Part shown: positions 1 to 6,515 of the stretch, in pieces
Layout of the letters: the number at the start of each line of letters is the position of its first letter
Numbering within the stretch: position 1 is the stretch's first letter
Origin: Bacillota bacterium
GTDB lineage: Bacteria > Bacillota_C > Negativicutes > CTSoil-072
Assembly (NCBI GenBank): GCA_017861495.1
Contig: JAGFXW010000136.1
Coordinates: 1-6,806 of the forward strand
DNA: 6,806 nt
Direction of reading: 5' to 3'
The notes under the pieces: model-generated
The model's database searches: none
What the model saw: only the letters and a program-made list of their open reading frames with translations
Told to the model about the DNA's origin: nothing
Made by a program: the position numbers and the translations under genes

Positions 1-1
1 G

Positions 2-883
2 GTGAGCTTAATAACCGACATAGGTGATCACTTGGTCGAAGCGGGCGGCAAACGATTGCGTCCGGCTTTATATCTTTTGTGCGCCCATAGCGCAAAGCGC
101 CCGGTTGAGGAAGTATTGCCGATGGCGGTTGCGCTTGAATTGATTCATATGGCCACTTTAGTGCACGATGATGTGATTGACAATTCTGTGACCCGGCGGG
201 GGAAGATTACGGCAAATGCGCGGTGGGGAAACCAAGTATCGGTTCTTTCCGGCGACTATTTATTTGCTAAAGCCTTTTTCACGGTTGCCAGCGTTGGTAA
301 AAACATGATGAAGGTATTAACCAATACGATTTGCGTGCTTTGTGAAGGAGAAGTTGTTCAAATACAAAGCATGTTTAATGTTTTAGAAAACGAAGCGGAT
401 TATATAAAGCGGATTGCAAAAAAAACGGCCGATTTTATTGCCGCCAGCTGTCAATTGGGCGGAATGGCCGGATGTTTTTCTGATCAGGATGTTCAAGCGC
501 TATACCGTTATGGATATTCGCTGGGCGTTGCCTTTCAGATTACCGATGATATTTTCGATTTTACGGCATCGCAAAAACAGGTTGGAAAACCTGTCGGCAA
601 TGATTTACGCCAGGGGATTTTGACGTTGCCGGCTATCCGCGCTATGCAGGATGATAAGTATGGCCGGGAACTGCGTGATATTATCCTGTCCAAAGATATG
701 TCCGAAAGTAATATGGAGCGCGCCTTGGCGATGATCCATGCAACGGATGCCATTGAGTATTCATATAAACGGGCGGAAGACTTTTTGTCTGACGCGCGGA
801 CAATCGTGCCGCAAATCCTCGATGAAAAAGTGCGGGAAGCTTTGGTTCAAATATCTGATTTTGTCGGACTTCGTAAATATTAA
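2..883 (+). CDS. hepT: Long-chain polyprenyl diphosphate synthase (HepT-like), 5' end missing
   Basis: Trans-isoprenyl diphosphate synthase that extends an allylic diphosphate with isopentenyl diphosphate to give the polyprenyl tail of menaquinone. The 293 visible residues show GGKRLRP (15-21), the first aspartate motif DDVID (56-60) followed by RRG, SVLSGDYLFAKAF (80-93), the second aspartate motif DDIFD (182-186) and GKPVGNDLRQGILTLP (195-210). The residues 4 and 5 places before the first aspartate motif are small (T52, A51) rather than aromatic, which in this family goes with long products. Family members are about 320 residues and have roughly 30-45 residues before GGKRLRP; here there are 14. 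The GTG at position 2 is therefore probably an internal valine codon, and the true start lies upstream of the window. It could be the catalytic subunit of a two-part heptaprenyl synthase or a single-subunit octaprenyl/solanesyl-type enzyme; chain length cannot be fixed from sequence. Confidence 0.9.
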   Translation: MSLITDIGDHLVEAGGKRLRPALYLLCAHSAKRPVEEVLPMAVALELIHMATLVHDDVIDNSVTRRGKITANARWGNQVSVLSGDYLFAKAFFTVASVGKNMMKVLTNTICVLCEGEVVQIQSMFNVLENEADYIKRIAKKTADFIAASCQLGGMAGCFSDQDVQALYRYGYSLGVAFQITDDIFDFTASQKQVGKPVGNDLRQGILTLPAIRAMQDDKYGRELRDIILSKDMSESNMERALAMIHATDAIEYSYKRAEDFLSDARTIVPQILDEKVREALVQISDFVGLRKY

Positions 884-890
884 ATTGTAT

Positions 891-915
891 TGTTGCAGGG
901 AAATACGGTGCAACA
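891..915 (+). other. Small inverted repeat after the polyprenyl synthase gene
   Basis: TGTTGCA (891-897) and TGCAACA (909-915) are perfect 7-bp inverted repeats around an 11-base loop, starting 8 bases after the stop codon. There is only a four-T run (922-925) 6 bases beyond the stem, so it is a weak candidate for a terminator. It could instead be an mRNA 3' stabilising hairpin or an operator-like dyad just upstream of the candidate promoter. Function is not established. Confidence 0.35.
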
Positions 916-921
916 GAGAGA

Positions 922-950
922 TTTTAACCGGATAATAAATATGATATAAT
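922..950 (+). promoter_or_regulatory. Candidate sigma-A promoter for glcD-tatA-tatC
   Basis: A perfect -10 hexamer TATAAT lies at 945-950, with a weak -35 TTTTAA (3 of 6 matches) at 922-927 and an ideal 17-base spacer. A second perfect TATAAT lies at 976-981; its nearest -35-like element, TTGTAA at 956-961, is only 14 bases away, so it is less convincing. Either would give a leader of roughly 65-100 bases before the ATG at 1054. The stretch is AT-rich, so chance matches are possible. Confidence 0.45.
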
Positions 951-1040
951 ATCAATTGTAAAGTATATTGGGTCGTATAATAATAGTGTAGATAATGACG
1001 GAACGCCATAGGTGATTAAAGGAAAGAAAATTAGAAGGGC

Positions 1041-1045
1041 AGGAG
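1041..1045 (+). promoter_or_regulatory. Ribosome binding site that sets the glcD start
   Basis: AGGAG lies 8 bases before the ATG at 1054. The alternative in-frame GTG at 1012 has no comparable site in front of it, so this motif decides the start. Confidence 0.7.
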
Positions 1046-1053
1046 AGCTGGCA

Positions 1054-2439
1054 ATGGAAGAGCGATTGATCAAAGAATTGAAAACCATCGTGGGCAATGA
1101 ATGGGTTCAAACGGAAAAAGAAGATCTAATCTGCTTTGGTTACGATGCTACTCCAGGTTTTTTTAATTTACCGGATGCGATTGTGCAGCCTGCGAATGCA
1201 GAAGAGATATCGCAAATATTGAAGTTGGCCAATCGGGAAAAAATTCCGGTTTACACCCGGGGTTCGGGAACTAATTTGAGCGCTGGAACGGTTCCGATGG
1301 CCGGCGGAATCGTGATGTTTACGGTTCGTATGAATAAAATTGTTGAAGTTGATCCGGTTGACCGGATTGCGGTTGTGGAACCGGCTGTGATTGTACAGGA
1401 ATTGAATACTGCCGTAGAAAAATTCGGTTTAATTTATCCACCCGATCCCGGTACGGTGGCAACTGCGTCGATTGGCGGGACTGTAGCGGAAAATTCAGGT
1501 GGACTGCGTGGCTTGAAGTATGGTGTAACCAAGCATTATGTGACTGGGTTACAGGCCGTTTTGGCGGATGGTCAAATTGTGGAATTTGGCGGTCGGACGG
1601 GGCAGAGTCCCGGTTATGACATGGTTATGTTATTTACCGGTTCGGAAGGGACGTTGGGGGTTGTTACTAAAATTACCGTGCGTCTTGTACCGGCCCCGGC
1701 TCATCGGAAGAGCATGATGGCAATTTTCGATGATTTGAATGATGCCGGAAAATCGATTGCCGATATTATCAGCCACAATATTATTCCTGCTACCTTGGAA
1801 ATTATGGACAACTATACGATCCGCACAGTGGAAAGTTTTGTAAAATTGGGTCTGCCGGTAGAGGCGGAGGCGATTATTCTTGCTGAAGTTGATGGCGACT
1901 ACGATACGGTGGAACAAGATGCTTTAAAAATGGAAAAAGTGCTGCGTGATAACCACGGTGAAGTGAAGGTCGCAAAAAGCGCCCAGGAACGGGATCAGGT
2001 CTGGGCGGCCCGCCGCGCTGCGCTCCCTTCTTTAGCCAAGCTTCGACCGTCCACGTTTTGCGAGGACGCTACTGTTCCGCGAAGTAAAGTTCCAGATATG
2101 CTGCGGGCTGTTACGGAAATTGCGAAAAAATACAATGTGCAGATAGGGACCTTTGGCCATGCCGGGGATGGAAATTTGCACCCCACTATCGTTACCGACT
2201 TGCGTGACCAGGAAGAAATGCAGCGTGTATACAAAGCAATGGAAGAGATTTTTTTGACTGCCTTGAAGTTGGGGGGAACTCTTTCCGGCGAACATGGAAT
2301 TGGTTTGGGGAAATTAAAATATATGCCGAACCAATTTGGCGAAGTAGGCATGTCTGTTATGCGGTCGATCAAGCAAGCATTGGATCCCAATAATATTTTG
2401 AATCCAGGGAAATTGCTGGGCGAAGTGCAAGGACATTAA
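1054..2439 (+). CDS. glcD: GlcD-type FAD-linked 2-hydroxyacid (glycolate/D-lactate) dehydrogenase
   Basis: Flavoprotein of the VAO/PCMH fold that oxidises a 2-hydroxyacid such as D-lactate or glycolate to the 2-oxoacid and passes electrons to quinone, an electron-transfer flavoprotein or an iron-sulfur partner. The 461 residues match the usual GlcD length. The N-terminal FAD-binding half shows IPVYTRGSGTNLSAG (64-78) and PPDPGTVATASIGGTVAENSGG (129-150). The C-terminal FAD-oxidase half shows CEDATVPRSK, GHAGDGNLHP (368-377), GEHGIG (412-417) and the closing DPNNILNPGK (444-453). In characterised relatives the histidines of HAGDGNLH (H369, H376) and the Glu of GEHG (E413) bind a catalytic metal. 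The start was chosen at ATG 1054 because AGGAG lies 8 bases upstream; starting at GTG 1012 would add 14 lysine/arginine-rich residues without family support. No glcE, glcF or etfBA gene is adjacent, so substrate and electron acceptor are open. tatA follows after 33 bases, suggesting one transcript. Confidence 0.88.
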   Translation: MEERLIKELKTIVGNEWVQTEKEDLICFGYDATPGFFNLPDAIVQPANAEEISQILKLANREKIPVYTRGSGTNLSAGTVPMAGGIVMFTVRMNKIVEVDPVDRIAVVEPAVIVQELNTAVEKFGLIYPPDPGTVATASIGGTVAENSGGLRGLKYGVTKHYVTGLQAVLADGQIVEFGGRTGQSPGYDMVMLFTGSEGTLGVVTKITVRLVPAPAHRKSMMAIFDDLNDAGKSIADIISHNIIPATLEIMDNYTIRTVESFVKLGLPVEAEAIILAEVDGDYDTVEQDALKMEKVLRDNHGEVKVAKSAQERDQVWAARRAALPSLAKLRPSTFCEDATVPRSKVPDMLRAVTEIAKKYNVQIGTFGHAGDGNLHPTIVTDLRDQEEMQRVYKAMEEIFLTALKLGGTLSGEHGIGLGKLKYMPNQFGEVGMSVMRSIKQALDPNNILNPGKLLGEVQGH

Positions 2440-2458
2440 AGAATTAGAAAAGTTTGAC

Positions 2459-2463
2459 GGAGG
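2459..2463 (+). promoter_or_regulatory. Ribosome binding site that sets the tatA start
   Basis: GGAGG ends 9 bases before the ATG at 2473. It directly abuts the other in-frame ATG at 2464, which is too close for initiation, so 2473 is the likely start. Confidence 0.75.
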
Positions 2464-2472
2464 ATGTGTGGA

Positions 2473-2736
2473 ATGTTTAGTTTTAGTATGCCGGAATTGA
2501 TTTTAATTTTAGTGATTGCATTGGTAGTGTTTGGCCCGGGAAAACTGCCCGAGGTCGGGAAGGCGCTGGGCAAAAGCCTGCAAGAATTCAGACGGGCTAC
2601 GACTGGCAGCGCAGAACAGTCGAAAGAAGAACCGATTCCGGTTCAGCCGGTTAAGGCGGAGACCATAAAAGAAGAGAAAAAAGAAGAGAAGAAGGAAGAA
2701 AAGAAAGAAGAAAAAAACCCGGAAGACAAAAAGTGA
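2473..2736 (+). CDS. tatA: Twin-arginine translocase subunit TatA
   Basis: Pore-forming subunit of the Tat system, which moves folded proteins with twin-arginine signals across the cytoplasmic membrane; TatC recruits it and it oligomerises. From ATG 2473 the protein has 87 residues and begins [21 protein letters not shown], the classic short N-terminus and single membrane helix (about 7-20). The hinge FGPGKLPE (20-27) and the amphipathic helix (about 24-42, ending QEFRRA with the conserved F39) follow. After residue 45 the tail is hydrophilic, and residues 66-87 are a nearly pure Glu/Lys tract with EEKK repeated at 67-70, 71-74 and 75-78 and then EEKN; such charged tails are common and variable in TatA. 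No separate tatB is visible, so this is probably a minimal TatA-TatC system in which TatA also covers the TatB role. It sits 33 bases after glcD and 10 bases before tatC, in one operon. Confidence 0.93.
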   Translation: MFSFSMPELILILVIALVVFGPGKLPEVGKALGKSLQEFRRATTGSAEQSKEEPIPVQPVKAETIKEEKKEEKKEEKKEEKNPEDKK

Positions 2737-2746
2737 GGAACGCTTA

Positions 2747-3505
2747 ATGGCTGATACAACAACTTCAGGAAATGGGCATGATGAAGCGCAGGCGGGCAGT
2801 GAATTGAATAATGCAGGGAACATGTCCCTGATTTCCCACTTGCAAGAATTGCGCAAACGACTGATTATAATGATTATTGCCGTAGTGGTTTGCAGTACGG
2901 CATGTTATTTTTACGCGACGGAATTGGTTCATCTTATTACCGCTCCGGCCGGAAAATTATATTATATGAATCCGGCGGAGGCTTTTTTCTCCTATCTGAA
3001 AGTATCGTTTTTTGCTGGTTTTCTGCTGGCGCTGCCGGTGGTTTTATACGAGGTATGGGCTTTTGTTGTACCGGCGTTAACCAGCAAAGAACGTACGGCA
3101 ACCATTATCCTGGTGCCGACTTCGGTATTGCTTTTTTTTGTTGGTATCATTTTTTCGTATTATCTGGTTTTGCCGGCGGGGATTAAATTTTTCATGGGGT
3201 TTGCAACGGATGATTTACAGCCGTTATTTTCTCTCGGACAATACTTATCGTTTGTCATTTCGTTTTTATTGCCGTTCGGTTTTATTTTTGAACTGCCTTT
3301 ATTTATTTTGGTATTGGCCAAAGTCGGCATCATCAATTCGAAAATGCTGGCTGCCAAACGAAAAGTTGTCCTGGTTATGACGTTTGTCATCGGAGCGGTT
3401 ATTTCTCCGACTCCGGATGTATTTTCCCAGACGATGATTGCGGTCCCGATGCTGGTCTTGTATGAAATTAGCATTTTGGTGGTAAAATATTTGCTGCGCA
3501 AGTAA
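2747..3505 (+). CDS. tatC: Twin-arginine translocase subunit TatC
   Basis: Polytopic membrane receptor of the Tat system that binds the twin-arginine signal peptide and recruits TatA. The 252 residues fit the family. The conserved cytoplasmic start SHLQELRKRL is at 30-39, followed by six hydrophobic segments at about 39-58, 86-110, 119-143, 166-191, 207-220 and 230-247. Other family signatures are PAEAFFSYLK (76-85), LYEVWAFVVPALTSKER (100-116; F106 and E115 align with the signal-binding region of E. coli TatC around F94 and E103), FIFELP with the buried E182, and SPTPDVFSQ (220-228). About 25 polar residues precede the conserved start. The ATG at 2747 is preferred because GAGG, overlapping the tatA stop codon, lies 8 bases upstream; the alternative M26 (2822) has only a GGGAA with poor spacing. 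No clear terminator follows the gene. Confidence 0.95.
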   Translation: MADTTTSGNGHDEAQAGSELNNAGNMSLISHLQELRKRLIIMIIAVVVCSTACYFYATELVHLITAPAGKLYYMNPAEAFFSYLKVSFFAGFLLALPVVLYEVWAFVVPALTSKERTATIILVPTSVLLFFVGIIFSYYLVLPAGIKFFMGFATDDLQPLFSLGQYLSFVISFLLPFGFIFELPLFILVLAKVGIINSKMLAAKRKVVLVMTFVIGAVISPTPDVFSQTMIAVPMLVLYEISILVVKYLLRK

Positions 3506-3533
3506 GAAAAAATTTTCCTTGGACAGCCAAAAC

Positions 3534-3562
3534 TTGACAGGAAAGAGTAGGTCGGGTATATT
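3534..3562 (+). promoter_or_regulatory. Sigma-A promoter of the valS-folC T-box transcript
   Basis: A perfect -35 TTGACA (3534-3539), a 17-base spacer and a -10 TATATT (3557-3562, 5 of 6 matches) form the best promoter in the window. Transcription should begin near 3569, about 20 bases before T-box Stem I, which is where a T-box promoter is expected. Confidence 0.85.
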
Positions 3563-3761
3563 GATACTGTTCAATTGGATAATCTATCAGCTGAGATGGG
3601 AATAGTATGCCAAACCGGTTTGTTCAGAGAGGGTATTCATAGGCTGAAAAATACCTCAGACTGCATGGCGGAATGTCATCCCGGAGCTGCAATGCTGAAG
3701 CGAGTAAGCGTTGCCGGACGCCCCGTTATGGCGAAGAGAGTCCGGTGAAAGCCGGGAAACA

Positions 3762-3794
3762 AGGTGGTACCGCGAGAGCAAGTTCTTTCGTCCT
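3762..3794 (+). promoter_or_regulatory. T-box antiterminator with UGGU tRNA-acceptor bulge
   Basis: AGG (3762-3764) pairs with CCT (3792-3794), and GCGAGA (3772-3777) pairs with TTTCGT (3786-3791), leaving the 7-base bulge TGGTACC (3765-3771). TGGT can pair with the ACCA 3' end of an uncharged tRNA with discriminator A, as expected for tRNA-Val. Bases 3786-3792 are also needed for the terminator stem, so the two structures exclude each other. Confidence 0.9.
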
Positions 3795-3817
3795 GGAAAG
3801 GCGAGGGGACTTTTTTT
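3781..3817 (+). terminator. Rho-independent terminator of the T-box
   Basis: AGTTCTTTCGTC (3781-3792) pairs over 12 bp, four of them G-U, with GGCGAGGGGACT (3800-3811) around a 7-base loop CTGGAAA, followed by a seven-T run (3811-3817). It should form when tRNA-Val is charged and stop transcription before valS. Confidence 0.92.
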
Positions 3818-3836
3818 GTTTCATTTGGAATGGTAA

Positions 3837-3843
3837 AAGGAGG
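3837..3843 (+). promoter_or_regulatory. Ribosome binding site that sets the valS start
   Basis: AAGGAGG lies 7 bases before the ATG at 3851 and downstream of the T-box terminator. It fixes the start after the leader rather than at the in-frame GTG 3764. Confidence 0.9.
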
Positions 3844-3850
3844 CTTTAAA

Positions 3851-6496
3851 ATGGAGAAAAATATTCCAACCGTATATGATCCGCAATCTGTTGAAAAAAA
3901 TTGGTATTCATTTTGGGAAGAACAGGGTTTATTCCATGCTGAAGTGGATGCCGCCCGTCAACCCTTCAGTATTGTCATTCCGCCGCCGAATGTGACCGGG
4001 CAATTGCATATGGGGCATGCGTTGGATAATACATTGCAGGATGTCTTGATCCGCTGGCGGAGGATGCAGGGGTATAATACGCTATGGATGCCGGGTACTG
4101 ACCATGCCGGGATTGCTACGCAAATCAAAGTGGAAGAGATGTTGGCCAAGGACGGTGTGTCCCGTTATGACTTAGGACGGGAGGCTTTCATCGAAAAAGT
4201 ATGGGAATGGAAGCACCAGTATGGCGACCGCATCTTGACCCAGTTGAAAAGCTTGGGCGCTTCCTGTGACTGGCAGCGGGAGCGGTTCACCATGGATGAA
4301 GGCTGCTCACAGGCAGTGCGGGAAGTATTTGTAACCTTGTATGAAAAAGGCCTGATTTATCAGGGAAAGCGGATTACGAATTGGTGTCCGCGCTGTAATA
4401 CGGCATTGAGTGACATTGAAGTTGAACACGAAGAAAGTGCCGGCCATTTATATCATGTGCGTTATCCGGTGATCGGCCGGGAAGGCGAGTACGTAGTGGT
4501 AGCAACCACGCGTCCGGAAACGATCCTGGGTGATACGGCTGTTGCGGTCAATCCGAATGACGAACGGTATGCGAACGTGATTGGCCAAAACCTGCTGTTG
4601 CCGTTAGTAGGACGAAAAATTCCTGTAATCGCCGATGAATATGTTGATATGTCGTTTGGCACCGGGGCGGTAAAAGTAACTCCTGCCCATGACCCAAATG
4701 ACTTTGATATGGGGCAGCGGCATCAATTGGAAGCCATTATTGTAATTAATCCTGACGGGACCATGTCTCCCGATACCGGAAAATACGCCGGGATGGACCG
4801 GTATGAATGCCGTAAGGCGCTGGTTGCTGATTTACAGGCTAATGGTTATTTAGTGAATATTGCCGACCATACGCATGCCGTTGGCCATTGCCAACGTTGC
4901 AAAACGGTCGTAGAGCCGTTGATTTCCAAGCAATGGTTTGTCCATATGGAACCGCTTGCCAAGCCGGCTATTGACGCGGTAACTTCCGGACGGATTTCGT
5001 TTGTGCCGGAACGGTTTACGAAAATCTATACGAATTGGCTGGAAAGCATCCGGGATTGGTGTATTTCGCGGCAGATTTGGTGGGGGCACCGCATCCCGGC
5101 CTGGTATTGTGAACAATGCGGAAAAACGATCGTTTCCCGTACGGATGTGACCGTATGTCCGGATTGCGGCGGTGTTGTGAACCAAGACCCGGATGTGCTC
5201 GATACATGGTTCAGTTCGGCTTTATGGCCGTTTTCCACCATGGGATGGCCTAAAGCCACGGAAGAACTGGCCCAGTTTTACCCGACCAGCGTGTTGGTGA
5301 CCGGGTATGATATCATTTTCTTCTGGGTAGCGCGGATGATTTTTATGGGTCTGGAGTTTCAACAAGAGATCCCGTTCCGCACTGTCTTTATCCATGGATT
5401 GGTGCGGGACAGCCAAGGCCGTAAAATGAGTAAATCATTGGGCAATGGAATTGACCCGTTGGATGTTATTGATAAGTATGGGGCGGATTCGCTGCGCTTT
5501 ACGTTGATGACGGGGAATACACCCGGCAATGATATGCGCTTTTATTGGGAAAGAGCGGAATCCAGCCGTAATTTTGCGAACAAAATATGGAACGCATCCC
5601 GCTTTGTCATGATGAACCTGGAAGGCTTTGATCCGCAAGCGAAACCGGGTGATTTCACACTGGCCGACCGCTGGATTTTACACCGCTACCAACAAACCGT
5701 CCGTGATGTGACATACAATCTGGACCATTTTGAACTGGGCGAAGCCGCCCGTCAATTATACGAGTTTATCTGGAACGAATATTGCGATTGGTATATTGAA
5801 TTAGCAAAAACGCGGTTGTATAACAAAGAAGAAACTGTGAGCCGGGCGACTGCCCAGTATGTTTTATGGTATGTATTGAGCAACACGTTAAAGCTGCTCC
5901 ATCCGTTTATGCCGTTTATCACGGAGGAAATTTGGCAGCACATGCCGCACGAGGGAAAAAGCATTATGATTTCCGCCTGGCCGGCTGAAGAACCGGGGTT
6001 GGCGGATGAAAAAGCGGAACAGGATATGACGGTTATCATGGAAGTGGTAAAGGCGGTTCGCAACATGCGGGCCGAAGTCAATGTTCCGCCGGGTAAAAAG
6101 AGTGAAGTAATTTTGCATGGCAACAGCACTGAGATTACGGCAATGTTGGATTGTAATTTGCAGTATATCAAGACGTTGGCAGCCAGTGAGCCGGTTTCCT
6201 TCTTGCCGGAGGGCAGCGATAAGCCGGAAAATGCAATGGCGCAGGTAGTGAGCGGCGTAGAAATATATCTGCCGCTGAAAAGCTTGATTGATGTGGACAA
6301 AGAGACCGCCCGCCTCAATAAAGAAATTGCCGCCTTGGATAAGGATTTGGCCCGGATCAATGGCAAGCTGACAAACAGCGGCTTTATTGCCAAAGCTCCG
6401 CCGGAAGTCATTGCGAAAGAACAGGCCAAGGCCGAGGAATGCAATGAAAAGAAACGGGCCATTACAGAACGATTGGCGTTTTTAGCTACTTTGTAA
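3851..6496 (+). CDS. valS: Valyl-tRNA synthetase (ValRS)
   Basis: Cytoplasmic class Ia aminoacyl-tRNA synthetase that activates valine with ATP, loads it on tRNA-Val and hydrolyses mischarged threonyl-tRNA. The 881 residues match the bacterial family (about 880). The ATP site shows [13 protein letters not shown] (44-56) and KMSKS (525-529). The inserted editing domain contains TTRPE (219-223) and AHDPNDFD with D281, equivalent to the editing aspartate of Thermus ValRS. Four CxxC pairs at C179/C182, C347/C350, C420/C423 and C436/C439 suggest two zinc sites. The anticodon-binding domain follows at about 610-760, including [13 protein letters not shown] from 641. The C-terminus (about 815-881) is the charged coiled-coil arm typical of ValRS. 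The start at ATG 3851 is supported by AAGGAGG 7 bases upstream; a GTG at 3764 is in frame but lies in the riboswitch. Regulation is by the upstream valine T-box. folC follows after 19 bases. Confidence 0.98.
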   Translation: MEKNIPTVYDPQSVEKNWYSFWEEQGLFHAEVDAARQPFSIVIPPPNVTGQLHMGHALDNTLQDVLIRWRRMQGYNTLWMPGTDHAGIATQIKVEEMLAKDGVSRYDLGREAFIEKVWEWKHQYGDRILTQLKSLGASCDWQRERFTMDEGCSQAVREVFVTLYEKGLIYQGKRITNWCPRCNTALSDIEVEHEESAGHLYHVRYPVIGREGEYVVVATTRPETILGDTAVAVNPNDERYANVIGQNLLLPLVGRKIPVIADEYVDMSFGTGAVKVTPAHDPNDFDMGQRHQLEAIIVINPDGTMSPDTGKYAGMDRYECRKALVADLQANGYLVNIADHTHAVGHCQRCKTVVEPLISKQWFVHMEPLAKPAIDAVTSGRISFVPERFTKIYTNWLESIRDWCISRQIWWGHRIPAWYCEQCGKTIVSRTDVTVCPDCGGVVNQDPDVLDTWFSSALWPFSTMGWPKATEELAQFYPTSVLVTGYDIIFFWVARMIFMGLEFQQEIPFRTVFIHGLVRDSQGRKMSKSLGNGIDPLDVIDKYGADSLRFTLMTGNTPGNDMRFYWERAESSRNFANKIWNASRFVMMNLEGFDPQAKPGDFTLADRWILHRYQQTVRDVTYNLDHFELGEAARQLYEFIWNEYCDWYIELAKTRLYNKEETVSRATAQYVLWYVLSNTLKLLHPFMPFITEEIWQHMPHEGKSIMISAWPAEEPGLADEKAEQDMTVIMEVVKAVRNMRAEVNVPPGKKSEVILHGNSTEITAMLDCNLQYIKTLAASEPVSFLPEGSDKPENAMAQVVSGVEIYLPLKSLIDVDKETARLNKEIAALDKDLARINGKLTNSGFIAKAPPEVIAKEQAKAEECNEKKRAITERLAFLATL

Positions 6497-6515
6497 AAAA
6501 AGGAGGGGAAGAACG

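Larger units (their letters stand above)
3580..3817 (+). ncRNA. T-box riboswitch leader, valine-specific (GUC specifier)
   Basis: Cis-acting leader RNA that senses the charging of tRNA-Val and controls valS and folC. Stem I closes with CAGCT (3588-3592) and AGCTG (3685-3689), has a GA-rich kink-turn-like bulge, then GGG/CCC (3598-3600/3680-3682). The specifier loop has the conserved AGTA (3604-3607) opposite GTC (3675-3677), followed by the conserved A3678. Above it are TGCCA/TGGCG (3608-3612/3666-3670), GTTTG/CAGAC (3618-3622/3657-3661), the AGAGAG bulge (3626-3631) and a distal hairpin GGTATT/AATACC (3632-3637/3650-3655) whose loop carries GGCTG. GTC is a valine codon, matching the gene downstream. 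A middle region has CCGGAC/GTCCGG (3714-3719/3740-3745) with an inner GCC/GGC, or the alternative hairpin CCGG/CCGG (3742-3745/3752-3755). The T-box core AAGGTGGTACCGCG is at 3761-3774. Pairings were done by eye; exact ends are approximate. Confidence 0.95.

Noticed and set aside
2..4. GTG as the true start of the polyprenyl synthase
   Set aside because: The family has about 30 more residues before GGKRLRP, and no upstream sequence is available to show a ribosome binding site; treated as a 5'-truncated gene.
891..925. Rho-independent terminator after the polyprenyl synthase gene
   Set aside because: The stem is only 7 bp with an 11-base loop and the short T run is separated from it by 6 bases; kept only as an inverted repeat.
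1012..1053. In-frame GTG extension of glcD by 14 codons
   Set aside because: It has a weak upstream site and a Lys/Arg-rich leader without family resemblance; AGGAG before ATG 1054 is much better placed.
2464..2472. Earlier ATG for tatA adding Met-Cys-Gly
   Set aside because: The GGAGG directly abuts this ATG, leaving no spacer, and TatA proteins normally begin as seen from 2473.
2509..2856. 115-codon minus-strand frame with a phenylalanine/leucine-rich stretch
   Set aside because: The stretch is simply the complement of the purine run coding the EEKK tail of tatA.
3764..3850. In-frame GTG extension of valS by 29 codons
   Set aside because: It overlaps the T-box core and the terminator, lacks a ribosome binding site and exceeds the family length; ATG 3851 has AAGGAGG at ideal spacing.
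5752..6462. 236-codon open frame on the minus strand
   Set aside because: It is antisense to the conserved 3' part of valS, has no family resemblance I recognise and no supporting ribosome binding site; a shadow of valS.
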